Position numbers and translations under genes: made by a program
In this document: one piece after another, positions 7,917 through 17,096 of the stretch
Layout: the number at the start of each line of letters is the position of its first letter
Position numbering within the stretch: position 1 is the first letter of the stretch
Origin: Mycobacterium sp. EPa45
Lineage (GTDB): Bacteria > Actinomycetota > Actinomycetes > Mycobacteriales > Mycobacteriaceae
DNA: 64,000 nucleotides
Direction of reading: 5' to 3'
NCBI RefSeq assembly: GCF_001021385.1
Contig: NZ_CP011773.1
Span: 1,364,001 to 1,428,000, forward strand
The notes under the pieces: model-generated
Database searches by the model: none
What the model saw: the letters and a program-made list of their open reading frames with translations, nothing else
Told to the model about the DNA's origin: nothing

Positions 7917-8980
7917 GACACCTTCCCGTCGTTCTCCGGGGCGCCCCACTTGCGCCGGACCGCCTCCCACGGGTTGCCGTATCCCGGCGGCTGACCGTAG
8001 TACGGCGACTGGCGTTTGAGGTACTCGCGGGCCAGTGGTGCGACCACCCGGAACAGGTAGCGCTTCCAGCCGACCTTGTTCGCGGTCTCGGCCAGCATGT
8101 CCGGCCACGAGTAATGCTGATGCTTGAGCACCTGCTGCGCGGTGGCCGAGTCCATCCAGTCGGTGGCGAACCAGCCGTCGTCGTCGTTCGGATCTCCCTT
8201 GCGGCCGGCGGGGAGCGCGCCCACCAGGCCCATCGCCGCAGCGGTCGACTGACCGATATCGCTTTGGCGTAGCCGGTGGCTGTCGTCACCACCGATCAGC
8301 AGTGTCTGGCCCAGCACATCGGCGGTAGTGGCTGCGGCGAAGGCGAACGCCACGTCGCGGACGTCGACCGTCTGCAACCGGCCGTCGGCGGGCAGCACAC
8401 CCTCGAAGAAGATGAGGTTGGGGTCCATGCCGAGATTGGGCTCGGTGGTCAGCACGCCGCCGAGCCGCAGGATCACCCAGTCCAACTTCGACGCCCGCAC
8501 GATGCCCTCGGCCTCGACCTTGTGCTTACCGTAGTTGTCGTACGGGTTGACCGGGGTCTGCGCGGTGAGCACGTCGGTGATGCGATACGGGTTCCGCGGC
8601 CCGTATACGGCAATACTGGAAGCTTGTACCAGTCGCGCTGGATTCGGATTAGCCTCAAGGGCTTTCACCAGATTGGCGGTCGCGCCGACGTTGACCTTGT
8701 AGGCGAGCTGGGGTTTGGCATAGCACAGCGGCGGGATCACCGCGGCCAGGTGAATGACCGCAGCGGGGGAGACCTCGGCGAGCAGCTTTTCGACCGCGGC
8801 CGGGTCGGTGAGATCCGCCCAGCGCACCTGCACGCCGGCGGGTAGGTCAGCGGCCGCCTTTTGGGTCGCCGGAGTTTCGAGGTCGGTGGCGACCACGCGG
8901 CGGCCGCTGGCCGCCAGCTGCTTGACCGTCGCACTTCCCACCAACCCGAACGCGCCGGTTACCAGCACAGCGTCGGACAT
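7913..8980 (-). CDS. NAD-dependent epimerase/dehydratase (extended SDR)
   Basis: 355-residue extended SDR. The nucleotide-binding motif is TGAFGLVGSA at residues 8-17, with D at the end of strand 2 (ATDLE), HLAAV in strand 4 and the catalytic YGKHK. The C-terminal third is longer than in sugar epimerases and contains GWKRYLFRVVAPLAREYLKRQ, resembling mycobacterial proteins grouped with hydroxysteroid dehydrogenases and isomerases. First gene of a three-gene operon (this gene, SDR, AI-2E permease). Its promoter region carries an imperfect KstR palindrome at 9000-9013, 20 bp before the ATG. The steroid role is inferred from that site. Confidence 0.83.
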   Translation of the reverse strand: MSDAVLVTGAFGLVGSATVKQLAASGRRVVATDLETPATQKAAADLPAGVQVRWADLTDPAAVEKLLAEVSPAAVIHLAAVIPPLCYAKPQLAYKVNVGATANLVKALEANPNPARLVQASSIAVYGPRNPYRITDVLTAQTPVNPYDNYGKHKVEAEGIVRASKLDWVILRLGGVLTTEPNLGMDPNLIFFEGVLPADGRLQTVDVRDVAFAFAAATTADVLGQTLLIGGDDSHRLRQSDIGQSTAAAMGLVGALPAGRKGDPNDDDGWFATDWMDSATAQQVLKHQHYSWPDMLAETANKVGWKRYLFRVVAPLAREYLKRQSPYYGQPPGYGNPWEAVRRKWGAPENDGKVS

Positions 8981-8999
8981 CGAGCTCCCTTCGGACTAT

Positions 9000-9013
9000 G
9001 AGAACGCGTTCTA
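9000..9013 (-). promoter_or_regulatory. KstR-like operator (one mismatch)
   Basis: GAGAACGCGTTCTA fits the KstR consensus TNNAACNNGTTNNA at all fixed positions except the first T. The core AGAACGCGTTCT is a perfect palindrome. It lies 20 bp upstream of the epimerase ATG at 8980, where a repressor would block transcription. Confidence 0.55.
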
Positions 9014-9038
9014 TCCAAGCACGGGCGCGGTACTGGTC

Positions 9039-9899
9039 CTAGCGCTTCACGCAGCGGAATCCGATGTGGCTCATGCCGGTGTCGATCATCTGCGGCCGGC
9101 GCGCGGCGGGACGGTAGCGCATGCAGTAGCTGTCGGCGCACAGGAAGGACCCGCCTTTGACGACCTTGCGCGGAACCGTGAACTGCGGTTGAGCTGGGTC
9201 GTAGCTGGCCGCCTCGCGGCCGCCCCACCAGTCGGTCGTCCACTCCCATACATTGCCGGCCATGTCGAACAGCCCGTATCCATTGGGCGGAAAGGTGCCG
9301 ACGTCGGTGGTGCGCCCGTAGCCGGGTTCCGGCCGCCACGGGAAGTCGCCGTGCCAGTAATTCGCCAACCGCTGGCCCGGACCCTCCGGTTGTTCGCCCC
9401 ACGTGTATTCGGCCTGATCGAGGCCGCCGCGCGCCGCGGTCTCCCATTCGGCTTCGGTCGGTAACGCCAACCCGGCCCAGGCCGCATAGGCCTCGGCGTC
9501 TTCGTAGGCGACATGGACGACCGGGTGCTGAGCACGTTTGGCGATCGACGAGCCAGGGCCGAGCGGGTGTCGCCATGAGGCGCCGGGAGTCCAGAGCCAC
9601 CACTGGCTGAGGTGGCGCAGGTCGACCGGTCCGCTGGTGCGGCGGAACACCATCGAGCCCGGTTGCAGGTTCGCCGGCGGCGCGCCCGGGTAGTCGGCGG
9701 GGTTCAGTGGTCGTTCGGCGACAGTGAGATAGCCGGTGGCCGAGACGAATTCGGCGAAGTCGGCGTTGGTCACCTGGTGGAATTGGATCCAGAAGCCGTC
9801 GACGGCGACCGCACGGGCGGGGGCTTCCTCGGGGTAGTGGCGGTCGGATCCGAGCACAGCAGTCTGTGGTGGAATCCAGACGAGCTCAGGTTCAGCCAC
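9039..9899 (-). CDS. Formylglycine-generating enzyme (sulfatase-modifying factor)
   Basis: 286-residue FGE. It oxidises the active-site Cys of type I sulfatases to formylglycine in a copper- and oxygen-dependent reaction. The fold is visible from WIPPQTAVLGSD through FWIQFHQVTNADFAEFV to the C-terminal signature GGSFLCADSYCMRYRPAAR, which holds the two catalytic cysteines with the family spacing (C-x4-C), and ends in GMSHIGFRC. The GTG start at 9899 overlaps the upstream HAD gene by 8 bp, so it is the third gene of the sulfatase-HAD-FGE operon, and the sulfatase two genes upstream is its obvious client. A Rv0712-like protein. Confidence 0.92.
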   Translation of the reverse strand: MAEPELVWIPPQTAVLGSDRHYPEEAPARAVAVDGFWIQFHQVTNADFAEFVSATGYLTVAERPLNPADYPGAPPANLQPGSMVFRRTSGPVDLRHLSQWWLWTPGASWRHPLGPGSSIAKRAQHPVVHVAYEDAEAYAAWAGLALPTEAEWETAARGGLDQAEYTWGEQPEGPGQRLANYWHGDFPWRPEPGYGRTTDVGTFPPNGYGLFDMAGNVWEWTTDWWGGREAASYDPAQPQFTVPRKVVKGGSFLCADSYCMRYRPAARRPQMIDTGMSHIGFRCVKR

Positions 9900-10788
9900 T
9901 GAAGACGGTCTTCCAATCGTCGCGCATGCTGGCCCGGGTCCACCCCGATCTCTCGGCATGCTCGCGTGCGCTCTCGGCGCCTGCGTCGTAAGCGAATTCA
10001 CGGTCCGCGTCGTCGTGGTGGACCAGCAGCGCCAGCGACGGACCAGGGCCGGCCGTGGCGTACTGCAGCATCTCGATGTCACCGTTGGAGTTGCCCGCGG
10101 CGAAGATCGGTCGTCGGCCCACCCGCCCCCAGATGCGGACCGGCTTGACCGGGCCGTCGTTGAGGAATTCCGGTTGCGCGGTCGTGAGCAGCTCGCCGTT
10201 CTGGAAGATCAATCCGACCGAACTACCGATGACCCGCTCGGGCGGCACGCCATACATCGCGGTCGTGACGGGGCGCATGAAGTCGCGGCCGCCGCCGGAG
10301 ACGATGTAATTGGTGAAGCCGAACGACTCGAGGTAACGGAGCAATTCGATCATCGGCTCGTAACCGCACGCGGTGTACGGCCTGCCCAGAATCGGGTGCT
10401 GTGCGTCGGCGAAAAAGGCGTTCACCCGCGCGGCGTGCTCGTCGGTGGTGATGGTCGCATTAGCCGAAAGGACGGCGGCAGCAAGCAGTTTGAGATCCGA
10501 GTCGTCCCCGGCGTAGTGCTTGGTGACGGCGTCGCCGAACCAACCCAAATCGCCGGCCGCCGCGGCGGTGTAGGGCTGCCTGTCGGCCAGCGCCGGATCT
10601 GCTGCCACCTGTTCGGCGATCCGGCGTACCAGGAAATCGAGCTGGATGTACGCCGGCTTCTCACACCACAGCGTGCCGTCGTTGTCGAAGACGGCAACGC
10701 GTTCCTCGGGCGCCACTACGTCGGCCGCGTGTGCGGCGAACTCGACGATCGCCGACTTCGCGGCCCCGTCGTGCCAGGAGTCCAGCAT
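9892..10788 (-). CDS. HAD-superfamily phosphatase
   Basis: 298-residue haloacid dehalogenase-type hydrolase. Motif I is DNDGTLW with nucleophile Asp35 and acid/base Asp37; motif II is probably the Ser in IVSGGG, and motif III/IV lies in AAGNSNGDIEML, giving the usual D-x4-D-type metal site. A large helical cap sits between motifs I and II. The family removes phosphate from small molecules, so this is probably a phosphatase of unknown substrate. The ATG follows the sulfatase TAG directly (TAGATG) and the stop lies inside the FGE gene, so the three genes are tightly coupled. No signal peptide is seen. Confidence 0.83.
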   Translation of the reverse strand: MLDSWHDGAAKSAIVEFAAHAADVVAPEERVAVFDNDGTLWCEKPAYIQLDFLVRRIAEQVAADPALADRQPYTAAAAGDLGWFGDAVTKHYAGDDSDLKLLAAAVLSANATITTDEHAARVNAFFADAQHPILGRPYTACGYEPMIELLRYLESFGFTNYIVSGGGRDFMRPVTTAMYGVPPERVIGSSVGLIFQNGELLTTAQPEFLNDGPVKPVRIWGRVGRRPIFAAGNSNGDIEMLQYATAGPGPSLALLVHHDDADREFAYDAGAESAREHAERSGWTRASMRDDWKTVFSG

Positions 10789-12330
10789 CTAGTCGTTCGC
10801 CAGGAATTCGTGCAGCTTCCGGACAGCCTGATCGATGCTGAAGGTGGCCGGTGGGTGCCGAGGTGGGAACTCGCGGAAGGTTTCCAGGAACTTGGTCGCC
10901 ATCGCGGTGGCGTACAACACGATGAACGCGTGCCGCAGGAGGAAGTCGTAGTACGTGTTCGATGTGATGTCGGCGTACTCGAAGGGATCGGTGCGCAGGT
11001 TGAACAACTTCGGCACCCGCAACGGCGTGAACGGCTCCGCCCACACCCGCAGCGTGCCCTGGGCCCGTTGTTCGGCGAAGACGATCTTCCAGTTCTCGAA
11101 TCGCATGGCGACCAGGTCGCCGTCGTCGGAGAAGTAGAAGAAGCCGCGGCGCGGGCTCTGCTCGACCTCACCCATCAGATAGGGCAGCAGGTTGAACCCG
11201 TCGATGTGCACTTTGTACTCGACGTCACCGATCCGGTAGCCCTTCTTCAGCTTGTCGCTGACATCAGGATCGCCGGCGGCGGCGAGCAGCGTGGGTAACC
11301 AGTCGTGGTGCTGGATGATGTCGTTGGAGACGCTGCCGGCTTTGATTTTTCCGGGCCAGCGGACCATCTCGGGCACTCGGAAGGCACCCTCCCAGTTGGT
11401 GTTCTTCTCGCTGCGGAACGGGGTGGTGCCCCCGTCGGGCCAGGTGTTGCGATGCGGGCCGTTGTCGGTGGAGTAGATGACGATGGTGTCGTCGGCGATG
11501 CCGAGTTCGTCGAGCACGTCGAGCACCGTGCCGACATTGCGGTCATGGTCGATCATGGTGTCGTGGTAGCGCGACTGCCACAGCCCCGCCTGCCCGACAC
11601 TCTCCGGCTTGGTGTGGGTGTATACGTGCATGTGGGTGAAGTTGCACCACACGAAGAACGGATTGCCCGCCTGGTGCTGGCGGCGGATGTAGTCGACCGT
11701 GGCGTCGGCGATGTCGTCGTCGATGGTCTCCATCCGCTTGGTGTTCAGCGGCCCGGTGTCCTCGATGATCTGCTTGCCGACGGGACCGAACTTGGGGTGG
11801 TCGGGCTCGGTCGATACCTCCTCGGTAGCAAGGCATTTGAGTACGCCACGGGGCTTGGCGAGGTTGTACAGCCGCGGGTAACGATCCTCATGCGGATAGT
11901 CGAAGTTCTCCGGTTCCTCTTCGGCGTTGAGGTGGTAGAGGTTGCCGTAGAACTCGTCGAACCCGTGCACGGTGGGCAGGTACTTGTTCAGGTCGCCGAA
12001 GTGGTTCTTACCGAACTGGCCGGTGGCGTAGCCGAGTGGTTTGAGCAACTCGGCGATGGTGGGATCCTCTGCGGCCCAGCCGATATCGGCGCCCGGGACG
12101 CCGACCTTGCTCATCCCGGTGCGGTACACGCTCTGGCCGCTGATGAACGCCGCCCGCCCCGCCGTGCAGCTTTGCTCGCCGTAGGAGTCGGTGAAGCGCA
12201 TCCCCTCGTTCGCGATCCGGTCGATGTTGGGGGTGCGGTAGCCCATCAGGCCGTCGCTGTAGCAGCTCAGGTTCGAGATGCCGATGTCATCGCCCCAGAT
12301 GACCACGATGTTGGGTTTGTCTGCAGGCAT
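10789..12330 (-). CDS. Type I (formylglycine-dependent) sulfatase
   Basis: 513-residue arylsulfatase-type enzyme hydrolysing sulfate esters. The N-terminal metal site is IWGDD (Asp14, Asp15). The modification motif is Cys55-Thr-Ala-Gly-Arg, fitting the C-x-(P/A)-x-R rule, so Cys55 would become formylglycine. Further conserved pieces are GKNHFGD, THMHVYTHT and YSTDNGPH, which carry the remaining metal and sulfate ligands. No signal peptide is seen, so it is probably cytosolic. The start at ATG 12330 has GGAAGGGG 7 nt upstream. First gene of an operon with a HAD phosphatase and its own FGE. Substrate unknown; the flanking genes are steroid-type, which makes a sulfated lipid or sterol a possibility only. 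Confidence 0.92.
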   Translation of the reverse strand: MPADKPNIVVIWGDDIGISNLSCYSDGLMGYRTPNIDRIANEGMRFTDSYGEQSCTAGRAAFISGQSVYRTGMSKVGVPGADIGWAAEDPTIAELLKPLGYATGQFGKNHFGDLNKYLPTVHGFDEFYGNLYHLNAEEEPENFDYPHEDRYPRLYNLAKPRGVLKCLATEEVSTEPDHPKFGPVGKQIIEDTGPLNTKRMETIDDDIADATVDYIRRQHQAGNPFFVWCNFTHMHVYTHTKPESVGQAGLWQSRYHDTMIDHDRNVGTVLDVLDELGIADDTIVIYSTDNGPHRNTWPDGGTTPFRSEKNTNWEGAFRVPEMVRWPGKIKAGSVSNDIIQHHDWLPTLLAAAGDPDVSDKLKKGYRIGDVEYKVHIDGFNLLPYLMGEVEQSPRRGFFYFSDDGDLVAMRFENWKIVFAEQRAQGTLRVWAEPFTPLRVPKLFNLRTDPFEYADITSNTYYDFLLRHAFIVLYATAMATKFLETFREFPPRHPPATFSIDQAVRKLHEFLAND

Positions 12331-12475
12331 GGTGGCCCCTTCCGCTCGCGTTGCCCTGTGTTTCGACGCTAGAACAACGCCGGCCGCGATTGGCCGAAAC
12401 GTCAGCGGTCCATCCAAGAATTCATGGGAGCCGACGCCACAACCGCACCCCGGCCGTAATCTATAGGCTCGGTGT

Positions 12476-12880
12476 ATGCCCGCGAAATATGCTCTGCTCG
12501 CTGTGGCGCTCGTGTTGGCCGCGGCTGTCCAGGGCTGCGGTGCCAGTCAGACGCACCCGGCTCCGACGACGGCGGGCGCGGTCATGCTCAACAACGTCTC
12601 CGTTGCCCAGGTGCTCGCCGCGATCACGAAAGCGAAGCTCCCCGCGCTCAACGCACGCGACGCGACGGAGTCCACCTGCCCGACGGCGGGCTGCCTGGAG
12701 GCGACCAACACCGATACGGTGTCGATCCTGAAATTCCCGAGCACCGGGCGCGCGGAGCTCTACGCTGCCGCGCTACCCGACATGCTGCAGGTCGAAGACA
12801 TCGTGGTGGTGTTCGCGCCGACGCTGACCAGCGAGCAGCAGGCCGCCTACGGGCAGGTCGTCAAGAACTCGATGCGTTAA
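12476..12880 (+). CDS. Small lipoprotein
   Basis: 134 residues. A hydrophobic signal (ALLAVALVLAAAVQGC) ends in a lipobox-like AVQGC with the modified Cys near residue 21, so this is probably a membrane-anchored lipoprotein. The mature domain has two further cysteines six residues apart (TCPTAGC), a possible disulfide, and ends in a helix EQQAAYGQVVKNSMR. I do not recognise the family. It is transcribed divergently from the sulfatase operon, and its stop (TTAA) is shared with the stop of the convergent 3beta-HSD gene. Confidence 0.75.
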   Translation: MPAKYALLAVALVLAAAVQGCGASQTHPAPTTAGAVMLNNVSVAQVLAAITKAKLPALNARDATESTCPTAGCLEATNTDTVSILKFPSTGRAELYAAALPDMLQVEDIVVVFAPTLTSEQQAAYGQVVKNSMR

Positions 12881-13938
12881 CCCTTCATCTCCGCATACAG
12901 CTGCGTGTAGTAGGGCAGGCAGTGCTCGAGCGCTTGGTCGGTGGTGTACAGCGGCTGGTAGCCCAGGTCGCGCCGAGCCTTGTCGATGGAGAAGTAGTTG
13001 TCGATGGAAACGCGTTCCACCGCAAGCGGTTCCAGCGGCGGCGCGGGCAGCTTGAATTTGAAGTGCAGCCACTGCCAGCCGGTCAGCAGCGCGTGGACCA
13101 GCCCACCGGGAATCCAGACGGTCGGCCACTTCACGCCGCAGGCCTCCACCACCGGCCGGGAGAAGTCGAACATGTTGATCGGCTCCCCGTCGTTGATGAA
13201 GTAGGCCTGACCTGGCGCGGTGCCTCCGGGCACCAAATGTTCTGCGGCCAAGATGAATCCGTGCACCAGGTTGTGCACGTATGAATTGTCGAGCTTGGCA
13301 TCTTTGTTGCCGACGAGAACCTTGACGTGTCCGGCGATCACCCGCTCGAACAGCTTGCGGAACATGGTCTGGTCGCCGCGCCCCCAGATGCCGCTGGGCC
13401 GGATCGAGCAGGTCAGCAAGCCGTCCACACCGTTCTGGCTGAGCACGAACTTCTCGGCGACGACCTTGGTCTCGGTGTAGAGATCGTTGAAACGCGCTGT
13501 GTACGGCATGGTTTCGTCACCGTTCACGATCCGCTGTCCGCCCATGACCACGCTGTTGGAGGCGGTGTAGACAAACCTCTTGACGCCGGCGGCCTGCGCG
13601 GCATGCACCAGATTCTTGGTGCCGCCGACGTTCACGTCGAAGCTGCGCTTGCGGTACTCCTCGGTGACCGAGGCTCCGCCCATCAGGTCGATGATCGCCG
13701 CGGTGTGGATGATCGTGTCGATTCCGTCCACCGCGGCAGCGACGGTCGCGGTGTCGCAAATGTCACCCTGGAGCACCTCGAGCCGCTCGTGGGGCGGCAA
13801 TGCGGACGCCGCCCGGTCGAAGGCGCGGACGAAGTGTCCGCGCGTCAGCAACTCGGTCACCAGGTTGGCGCCGACGAACCCGGCGCCGCCGGTCACCAGG
13901 ACGCGACCGAGTTCCGTCGTCAGCGTGGCATCACCCAT
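12877..13938 (-). CDS. 3beta-hydroxysteroid dehydrogenase / delta5-isomerase family protein (Rv1106c-like)
   Basis: 353-residue extended SDR. The Rossmann motif is TGGAGFVGANL, the acid after strand 2 is AFDR, and the catalytic residues are in TASNSVV and YTETK; SIRPSGIWGRGD is a typical substrate-domain motif of 3beta-HSDs. The family oxidises the 3beta-hydroxyl of cholesterol or pregnenolone with NAD and moves the double bond, the entry step of sterol catabolism. Position beside xseB-xseA matches Rv1106c, which is known to act on cholesterol. A perfect KstR consensus at 13953-13966 lies 14 bp upstream of the ATG, so repression relieved by sterol metabolites is likely. Confidence 0.9.
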   Translation of the reverse strand: MGDATLTTELGRVLVTGGAGFVGANLVTELLTRGHFVRAFDRAASALPPHERLEVLQGDICDTATVAAAVDGIDTIIHTAAIIDLMGGASVTEEYRKRSFDVNVGGTKNLVHAAQAAGVKRFVYTASNSVVMGGQRIVNGDETMPYTARFNDLYTETKVVAEKFVLSQNGVDGLLTCSIRPSGIWGRGDQTMFRKLFERVIAGHVKVLVGNKDAKLDNSYVHNLVHGFILAAEHLVPGGTAPGQAYFINDGEPINMFDFSRPVVEACGVKWPTVWIPGGLVHALLTGWQWLHFKFKLPAPPLEPLAVERVSIDNYFSIDKARRDLGYQPLYTTDQALEHCLPYYTQLYAEMKG

Positions 13939-13952
13939 GGCGCGAGGATAAC

Positions 13953-13966
13953 TGAAACACGTTCCA
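13953..13966 (-). promoter_or_regulatory. KstR-type operator
   Basis: TGAAACACGTTCCA matches the KstR consensus TNNAACNNGTTNNA at every fixed position. It is extended by flanking bases to ACTGAAAC-AC-GTTCCAGT (13951-13968), a palindrome with one mismatch. It lies 14 bp before the 3beta-HSD start codon. Confidence 0.75.
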
Positions 13967-14001
13967 GTTTTCCAATACCGCAGGTTATCGACCCCGCCGA
14001 T

Positions 14002-14232
14002 TCAGTCCTCGTCGTCGTTGCGGGAGGCCAGCGCATCCTCGATGCGCTTACGCGCCCCGGCTAAGTGCTCCTCGCAACGTCGTGCCAGTTCCTCGCCCCG
14101 CTCCCAGAGCTTCAGCGACGAGTCGAGATCGAGCCCACCCTGCTCGAGTACCCGGACGACCTCGATCAGTTGGTCCCGGCAATCTTCGTAGCCCAGCTGA
14201 CTAATGGGCTTCGTCTCATCTGGCTTGCTCAT
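14002..14232 (-). CDS. xseB: Exodeoxyribonuclease VII small subunit
   Basis: 76-residue small subunit of exonuclease VII, which with XseA degrades single-stranded DNA from both ends. The typical sequence is present: [20 protein letters not shown], then [22 protein letters not shown], forming the two helices of the family, with an acidic tail. Its ATG overlaps the xseA stop by 4 bp (ATGA), giving translational coupling. Length is normal for the family. Confidence 0.95.
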   Translation of the reverse strand: MSKPDETKPISQLGYEDCRDQLIEVVRVLEQGGLDLDSSLKLWERGEELARRCEEHLAGARKRIEDALASRNDDED

Positions 14233-15467
14233 GCGGCTCCATCCGTCGGCCCGGTGCTACGTGCGCCGATTGCGCCGTCACCGACCCGGATGCGTAGGTG
14301 GGTCCCGGCCGGCGCATCGGCGGTCGAGCGAAGAATTTCAGCCTCTCCTTGTTGGCTGACCACCTGGACGACGGCATAACCGCGCGCCAGGGTGGCTGCT
14401 GGGCCCAGCGTGGCCAGCCGGGCCGCCAGGTGACCCACGCGGTCGGATTCCGCCGCGACCAGCCGCTTGACGTCGCGCCTGATACCGGCGCGGGCCCGCT
14501 CGATCTCCTCGGCGCGATGCGTCAGCGCGCCCAACGGGTCGGCGAGCACCGGGCGGCTGCGAAGATGGGTCACGGTGCGCTGCTCGCGGCCGACCCAGTT
14601 GCGCAGCGCCTGCGCGCTGCGGTGCCGCAGCTCGGACACCAGGGCCAATTCGGCGGCGGTATCGGGCACCACCTTTTTCGCGGCGTCGGTCGGGGTGGCG
14701 GCCCGCAAATCGGCGACGAGGTCGCACAGCGGGTTGTCCGGCTCGTGACCGACGGCGCTGACCACCGGTGTGGTGCACGCCGCGATCTCGCGGCACAGCG
14801 TTTCGTCGGAGAACGGCAGCAGGTCTTCCACGCTGCCACCGCCGCGAGCGATCACGATCACGTCGACATCAGGGTCGGCGTCGAGTTCGCGCAGTGCCTC
14901 GACGATCTGTGCGACCGCGTTGACACCCTGCACGGCGGTGTTGCGGATCGCGAAGCGCACCGCGGGCCAGCGGGCGGCCGCCACCGTCGTCACGTCGTGC
15001 TCGGCGGCGCTGGCCCGCCCGGTGATCAGTCCGACGGTCGACGGCAAGAACGGCAGCGGGCGTTTGAGTCGCGGATCGAAGAGCCCCTCGGCTTCCAGCA
15101 GGCGGCGCAGCCGTTCGATGCGAGCCAGCAGTTCGCCCACACCGACGGCACGAATATCGGTGACCCGCAAGGAGAATGAGCCGCGCACGGTGTAGAAGCT
15201 CGGCTTGCCGCACACCACCACCTGGGTGCCCTCGGTGAGCTTCACCGGCGCAGCGAGCACCAGGTCACGCGAGCAGCTGACGTCCAACGACATATTGGCG
15301 GCCGGATCGCGCAGCACCATGTATGCCGTGGAGTTGCGCACGTTGATCTGGGTCAGCTGGCCCTCGACCCACACGGTGCCCAGCTTGTCTATCCACCCGG
15401 CCACGCGGATGGCCACGGCGCGGACCGGGTACGGGTTCTCCGCAGAGTTGCCCTGGGCGCTGGTCAC
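14229..15467 (-). CDS. xseA: Exodeoxyribonuclease VII large subunit
   Basis: 412-residue large, catalytic subunit of exonuclease VII. An N-terminal OB-fold (about residues 10-105, with [12 protein letters not shown]) is followed by the nuclease domain starting near [22 protein letters not shown], with [17 protein letters not shown] and [13 protein letters not shown] motifs (here [21 protein letters not shown]), then a helical region. The GTG start overlaps the stop of the lipid-droplet protein gene (GTGA). Order lipid-droplet protein-xseA-xseB-3betaHSD matches Rv1109c to Rv1106c. Confidence 0.96.
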   Translation of the reverse strand: MTSAQGNSAENPYPVRAVAIRVAGWIDKLGTVWVEGQLTQINVRNSTAYMVLRDPAANMSLDVSCSRDLVLAAPVKLTEGTQVVVCGKPSFYTVRGSFSLRVTDIRAVGVGELLARIERLRRLLEAEGLFDPRLKRPLPFLPSTVGLITGRASAAEHDVTTVAAARWPAVRFAIRNTAVQGVNAVAQIVEALRELDADPDVDVIVIARGGGSVEDLLPFSDETLCREIAACTTPVVSAVGHEPDNPLCDLVADLRAATPTDAAKKVVPDTAAELALVSELRHRSAQALRNWVGREQRTVTHLRSRPVLADPLGALTHRAEEIERARAGIRRDVKRLVAAESDRVGHLAARLATLGPAATLARGYAVVQVVSQQGEAEILRSTADAPAGTHLRIRVGDGAIGARSTGPTDGAA

Positions 15468-16036
15468 TTCGCGGACGCGCGGGTGATCCTGTTGGCCAGC
15501 AGAGTCTGGAACGGCGCACGAGCCTTCGAGCTCTCCTCGTAGGCGAGCAGCGCCTCCAGGTCGGCGACGCTCAGCGACTGGAGCCGGGCGCGCAGCTGCG
15601 CCAGGGTAAGCGACTCGTAGTCGAGTTCCTCGGCGATCGGCGGGGCGCTCTTGGTGGCGGTTGCCAGGTTCGACGGTTGAGCCGAGTTCTGAGCCTTCAC
15701 CTCGACGCCATCGGTCTCGCTGTACAGGGCGAACCGGCCCTCGGTGAGGCGTTCCCCGTCGGGTGCCTGCGCGTCATCGTCGCCCCCGGAGAGGTCCTCG
15801 TCGAAGGTGGCCCACTCGGGTTGCTCGTCCTTCGGCGGGAAGATGCTCTCCAGCGCGCTGTCGCCCTTGATCACCAGGTCAGCCAGGTCTTGCTGCATCT
15901 TCATCACGATGTGCGCGACGGTGCTGGCCACCGTCATCGGATACATCAGGATGGTTTGGGGCAGCTTGCGGGTTTCCTCGAGTGCGGTGACGGCGGCGCC
16001 GACCAGCAGACGAACCCCGTACGGTGCAGTTGCCAT
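15464..16036 (-). CDS. Lipid droplet-associated protein (Rv1109c-like)
   Basis: 190 residues, no catalytic motif seen. An N-terminal amphipathic or hydrophobic part ([20 protein letters not shown], then [20 protein letters not shown]) could bind lipid surfaces; an acidic disordered middle follows and the C-terminus has a helical [20 protein letters not shown] segment resembling a Rho N-type or SAP-like helix pair. Position next to xseA identifies it with Rv1109c, whose BCG homologue was found on triacylglycerol droplets as I recall. It is the first gene of the xseA-xseB operon and is divergent from ispH with 53 bp between the starts. Confidence 0.8.
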   Translation of the reverse strand: MATAPYGVRLLVGAAVTALEETRKLPQTILMYPMTVASTVAHIVMKMQQDLADLVIKGDSALESIFPPKDEQPEWATFDEDLSGGDDDAQAPDGERLTEGRFALYSETDGVEVKAQNSAQPSNLATATKSAPPIAEELDYESLTLAQLRARLQSLSVADLEALLAYEESSKARAPFQTLLANRITRASAK

Positions 16037-16077
16037 GGCCCACAGCCTACGGCTGGCCCGGCGACGTTGCGGGAACG

Positions 16078-16083
16078 TACCCT
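16078..16083 (+). promoter_or_regulatory. -10 hexamer for leaderless ispH
   Basis: TACCCT, 6 nt before the ATG at 16090, with no Shine-Dalgarno between. Confidence 0.45.
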
Positions 16084-16089
16084 GAAAGC

Positions 16090-17091
16090 ATGCCGCCTAC
16101 CGTCAACATGGGGATTCCCGGCGCCGCCAGTACTGCGGCCGGTCCCGTTACCGGCAAGCGGGTGCTGCTGGCCGAGCCGCGCGGATATTGCGCCGGCGTG
16201 GATCGCGCCGTCGAGACCGTCGAGCGCGCCCTGGAGAAGCACGGCGCGCCGGTGTACGTGCGCCACGAGATCGTCCACAACCGCTACGTGGTGGAGACCT
16301 TGGCCAAAGCCGGTGCGGTGTTCGTCGAACAGACCGACGAAGTGCCCGAGGGTGCCATCGTCGTGTTCTCCGCCCACGGCGTCGCCCCGACGGTCCACGT
16401 CGAAGCCGCTGCGCGCAATCTGAGGACCATCGACGCCACCTGCCCGCTGGTCACCAAGGTGCACAACGAGGCCAAGCGGTTCGCCCGCGACGACTACGAC
16501 ATTCTGCTTGTCGGCCACGAAGGCCACGAGGAGGTTGTGGGCACCGCCGGTGAGGCACCCGATCACGTCCAGGTCGTCGACAACCCCGATGCCGTCGACA
16601 AGGTGACCGTGCGCGACCCGAACAAGGTCATCTGGCTGTCCCAGACCACGCTGAGCGTCGACGAGACCATGGAGACCGTGCGCCGGCTGCGGGAGAAGTT
16701 CCCGACGCTGCAGGATCCGCCCAGCGACGACATCTGCTACGCCACCCAGAACCGGCAGGGCGCGGTCAAGGCGATGGCGCCGGAGTGCGACCTGGTGATC
16801 GTGGTCGGGTCGCGCAACTCGTCGAACTCGGTGCGGTTGGTCGAGGTGGCGCTGGGCGCAGGCGCTAATGCGGCCGAGCTCGTCGACTATGCCGAGGACA
16901 TCGATCCGGCCTGGTTGTCCGGCGTCACGACCGTCGGGGTCACCTCGGGTGCCTCGGTCCCTGAGGTGCTGGTGCGCGGGGTGCTGGACCGGCTCGCCGA
17001 GTACGGCTACGGCACCGTGCAATCGGTGACCACGGCCAACGAGACGCTGGTGTTCGCGTTACCGCGTGAGATTCGCCCCGCGCGCACCTAG
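16090..17091 (+). CDS. ispH: 4-hydroxy-3-methylbut-2-enyl diphosphate reductase
   Basis: 333-residue last enzyme of the MEP isoprenoid pathway, reducing HMBPP to IPP and DMAPP with a [4Fe-4S] cluster. The three cluster cysteines are visible: Cys34 in PRGYCAGV, Cys118 in DATCPLV and Cys216 in ICYATQ. Substrate-binding motifs [20 protein letters not shown] and [11 protein letters not shown] are present. The N-terminus [12 protein letters not shown] matches mycobacterial LytB2, so I chose ATG 16090; the frame upstream to 16024 overlaps the divergent gene. The TACCCT box 6 nt upstream suggests a leaderless message. Confidence 0.97.
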   Translation: MPPTVNMGIPGAASTAAGPVTGKRVLLAEPRGYCAGVDRAVETVERALEKHGAPVYVRHEIVHNRYVVETLAKAGAVFVEQTDEVPEGAIVVFSAHGVAPTVHVEAAARNLRTIDATCPLVTKVHNEAKRFARDDYDILLVGHEGHEEVVGTAGEAPDHVQVVDNPDAVDKVTVRDPNKVIWLSQTTLSVDETMETVRRLREKFPTLQDPPSDDICYATQNRQGAVKAMAPECDLVIVVGSRNSSNSVRLVEVALGAGANAAELVDYAEDIDPAWLSGVTTVGVTSGASVPEVLVRGVLDRLAEYGYGTVQSVTTANETLVFALPREIRPART

Positions 17092-17096
17092 CCGGC

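Noticed and set aside
12472..13284. 270-codon plus frame overlapping the lipoprotein gene
   Set aside because: It runs into the antisense of 3beta-HSD and lacks the lipoprotein signal in that frame.
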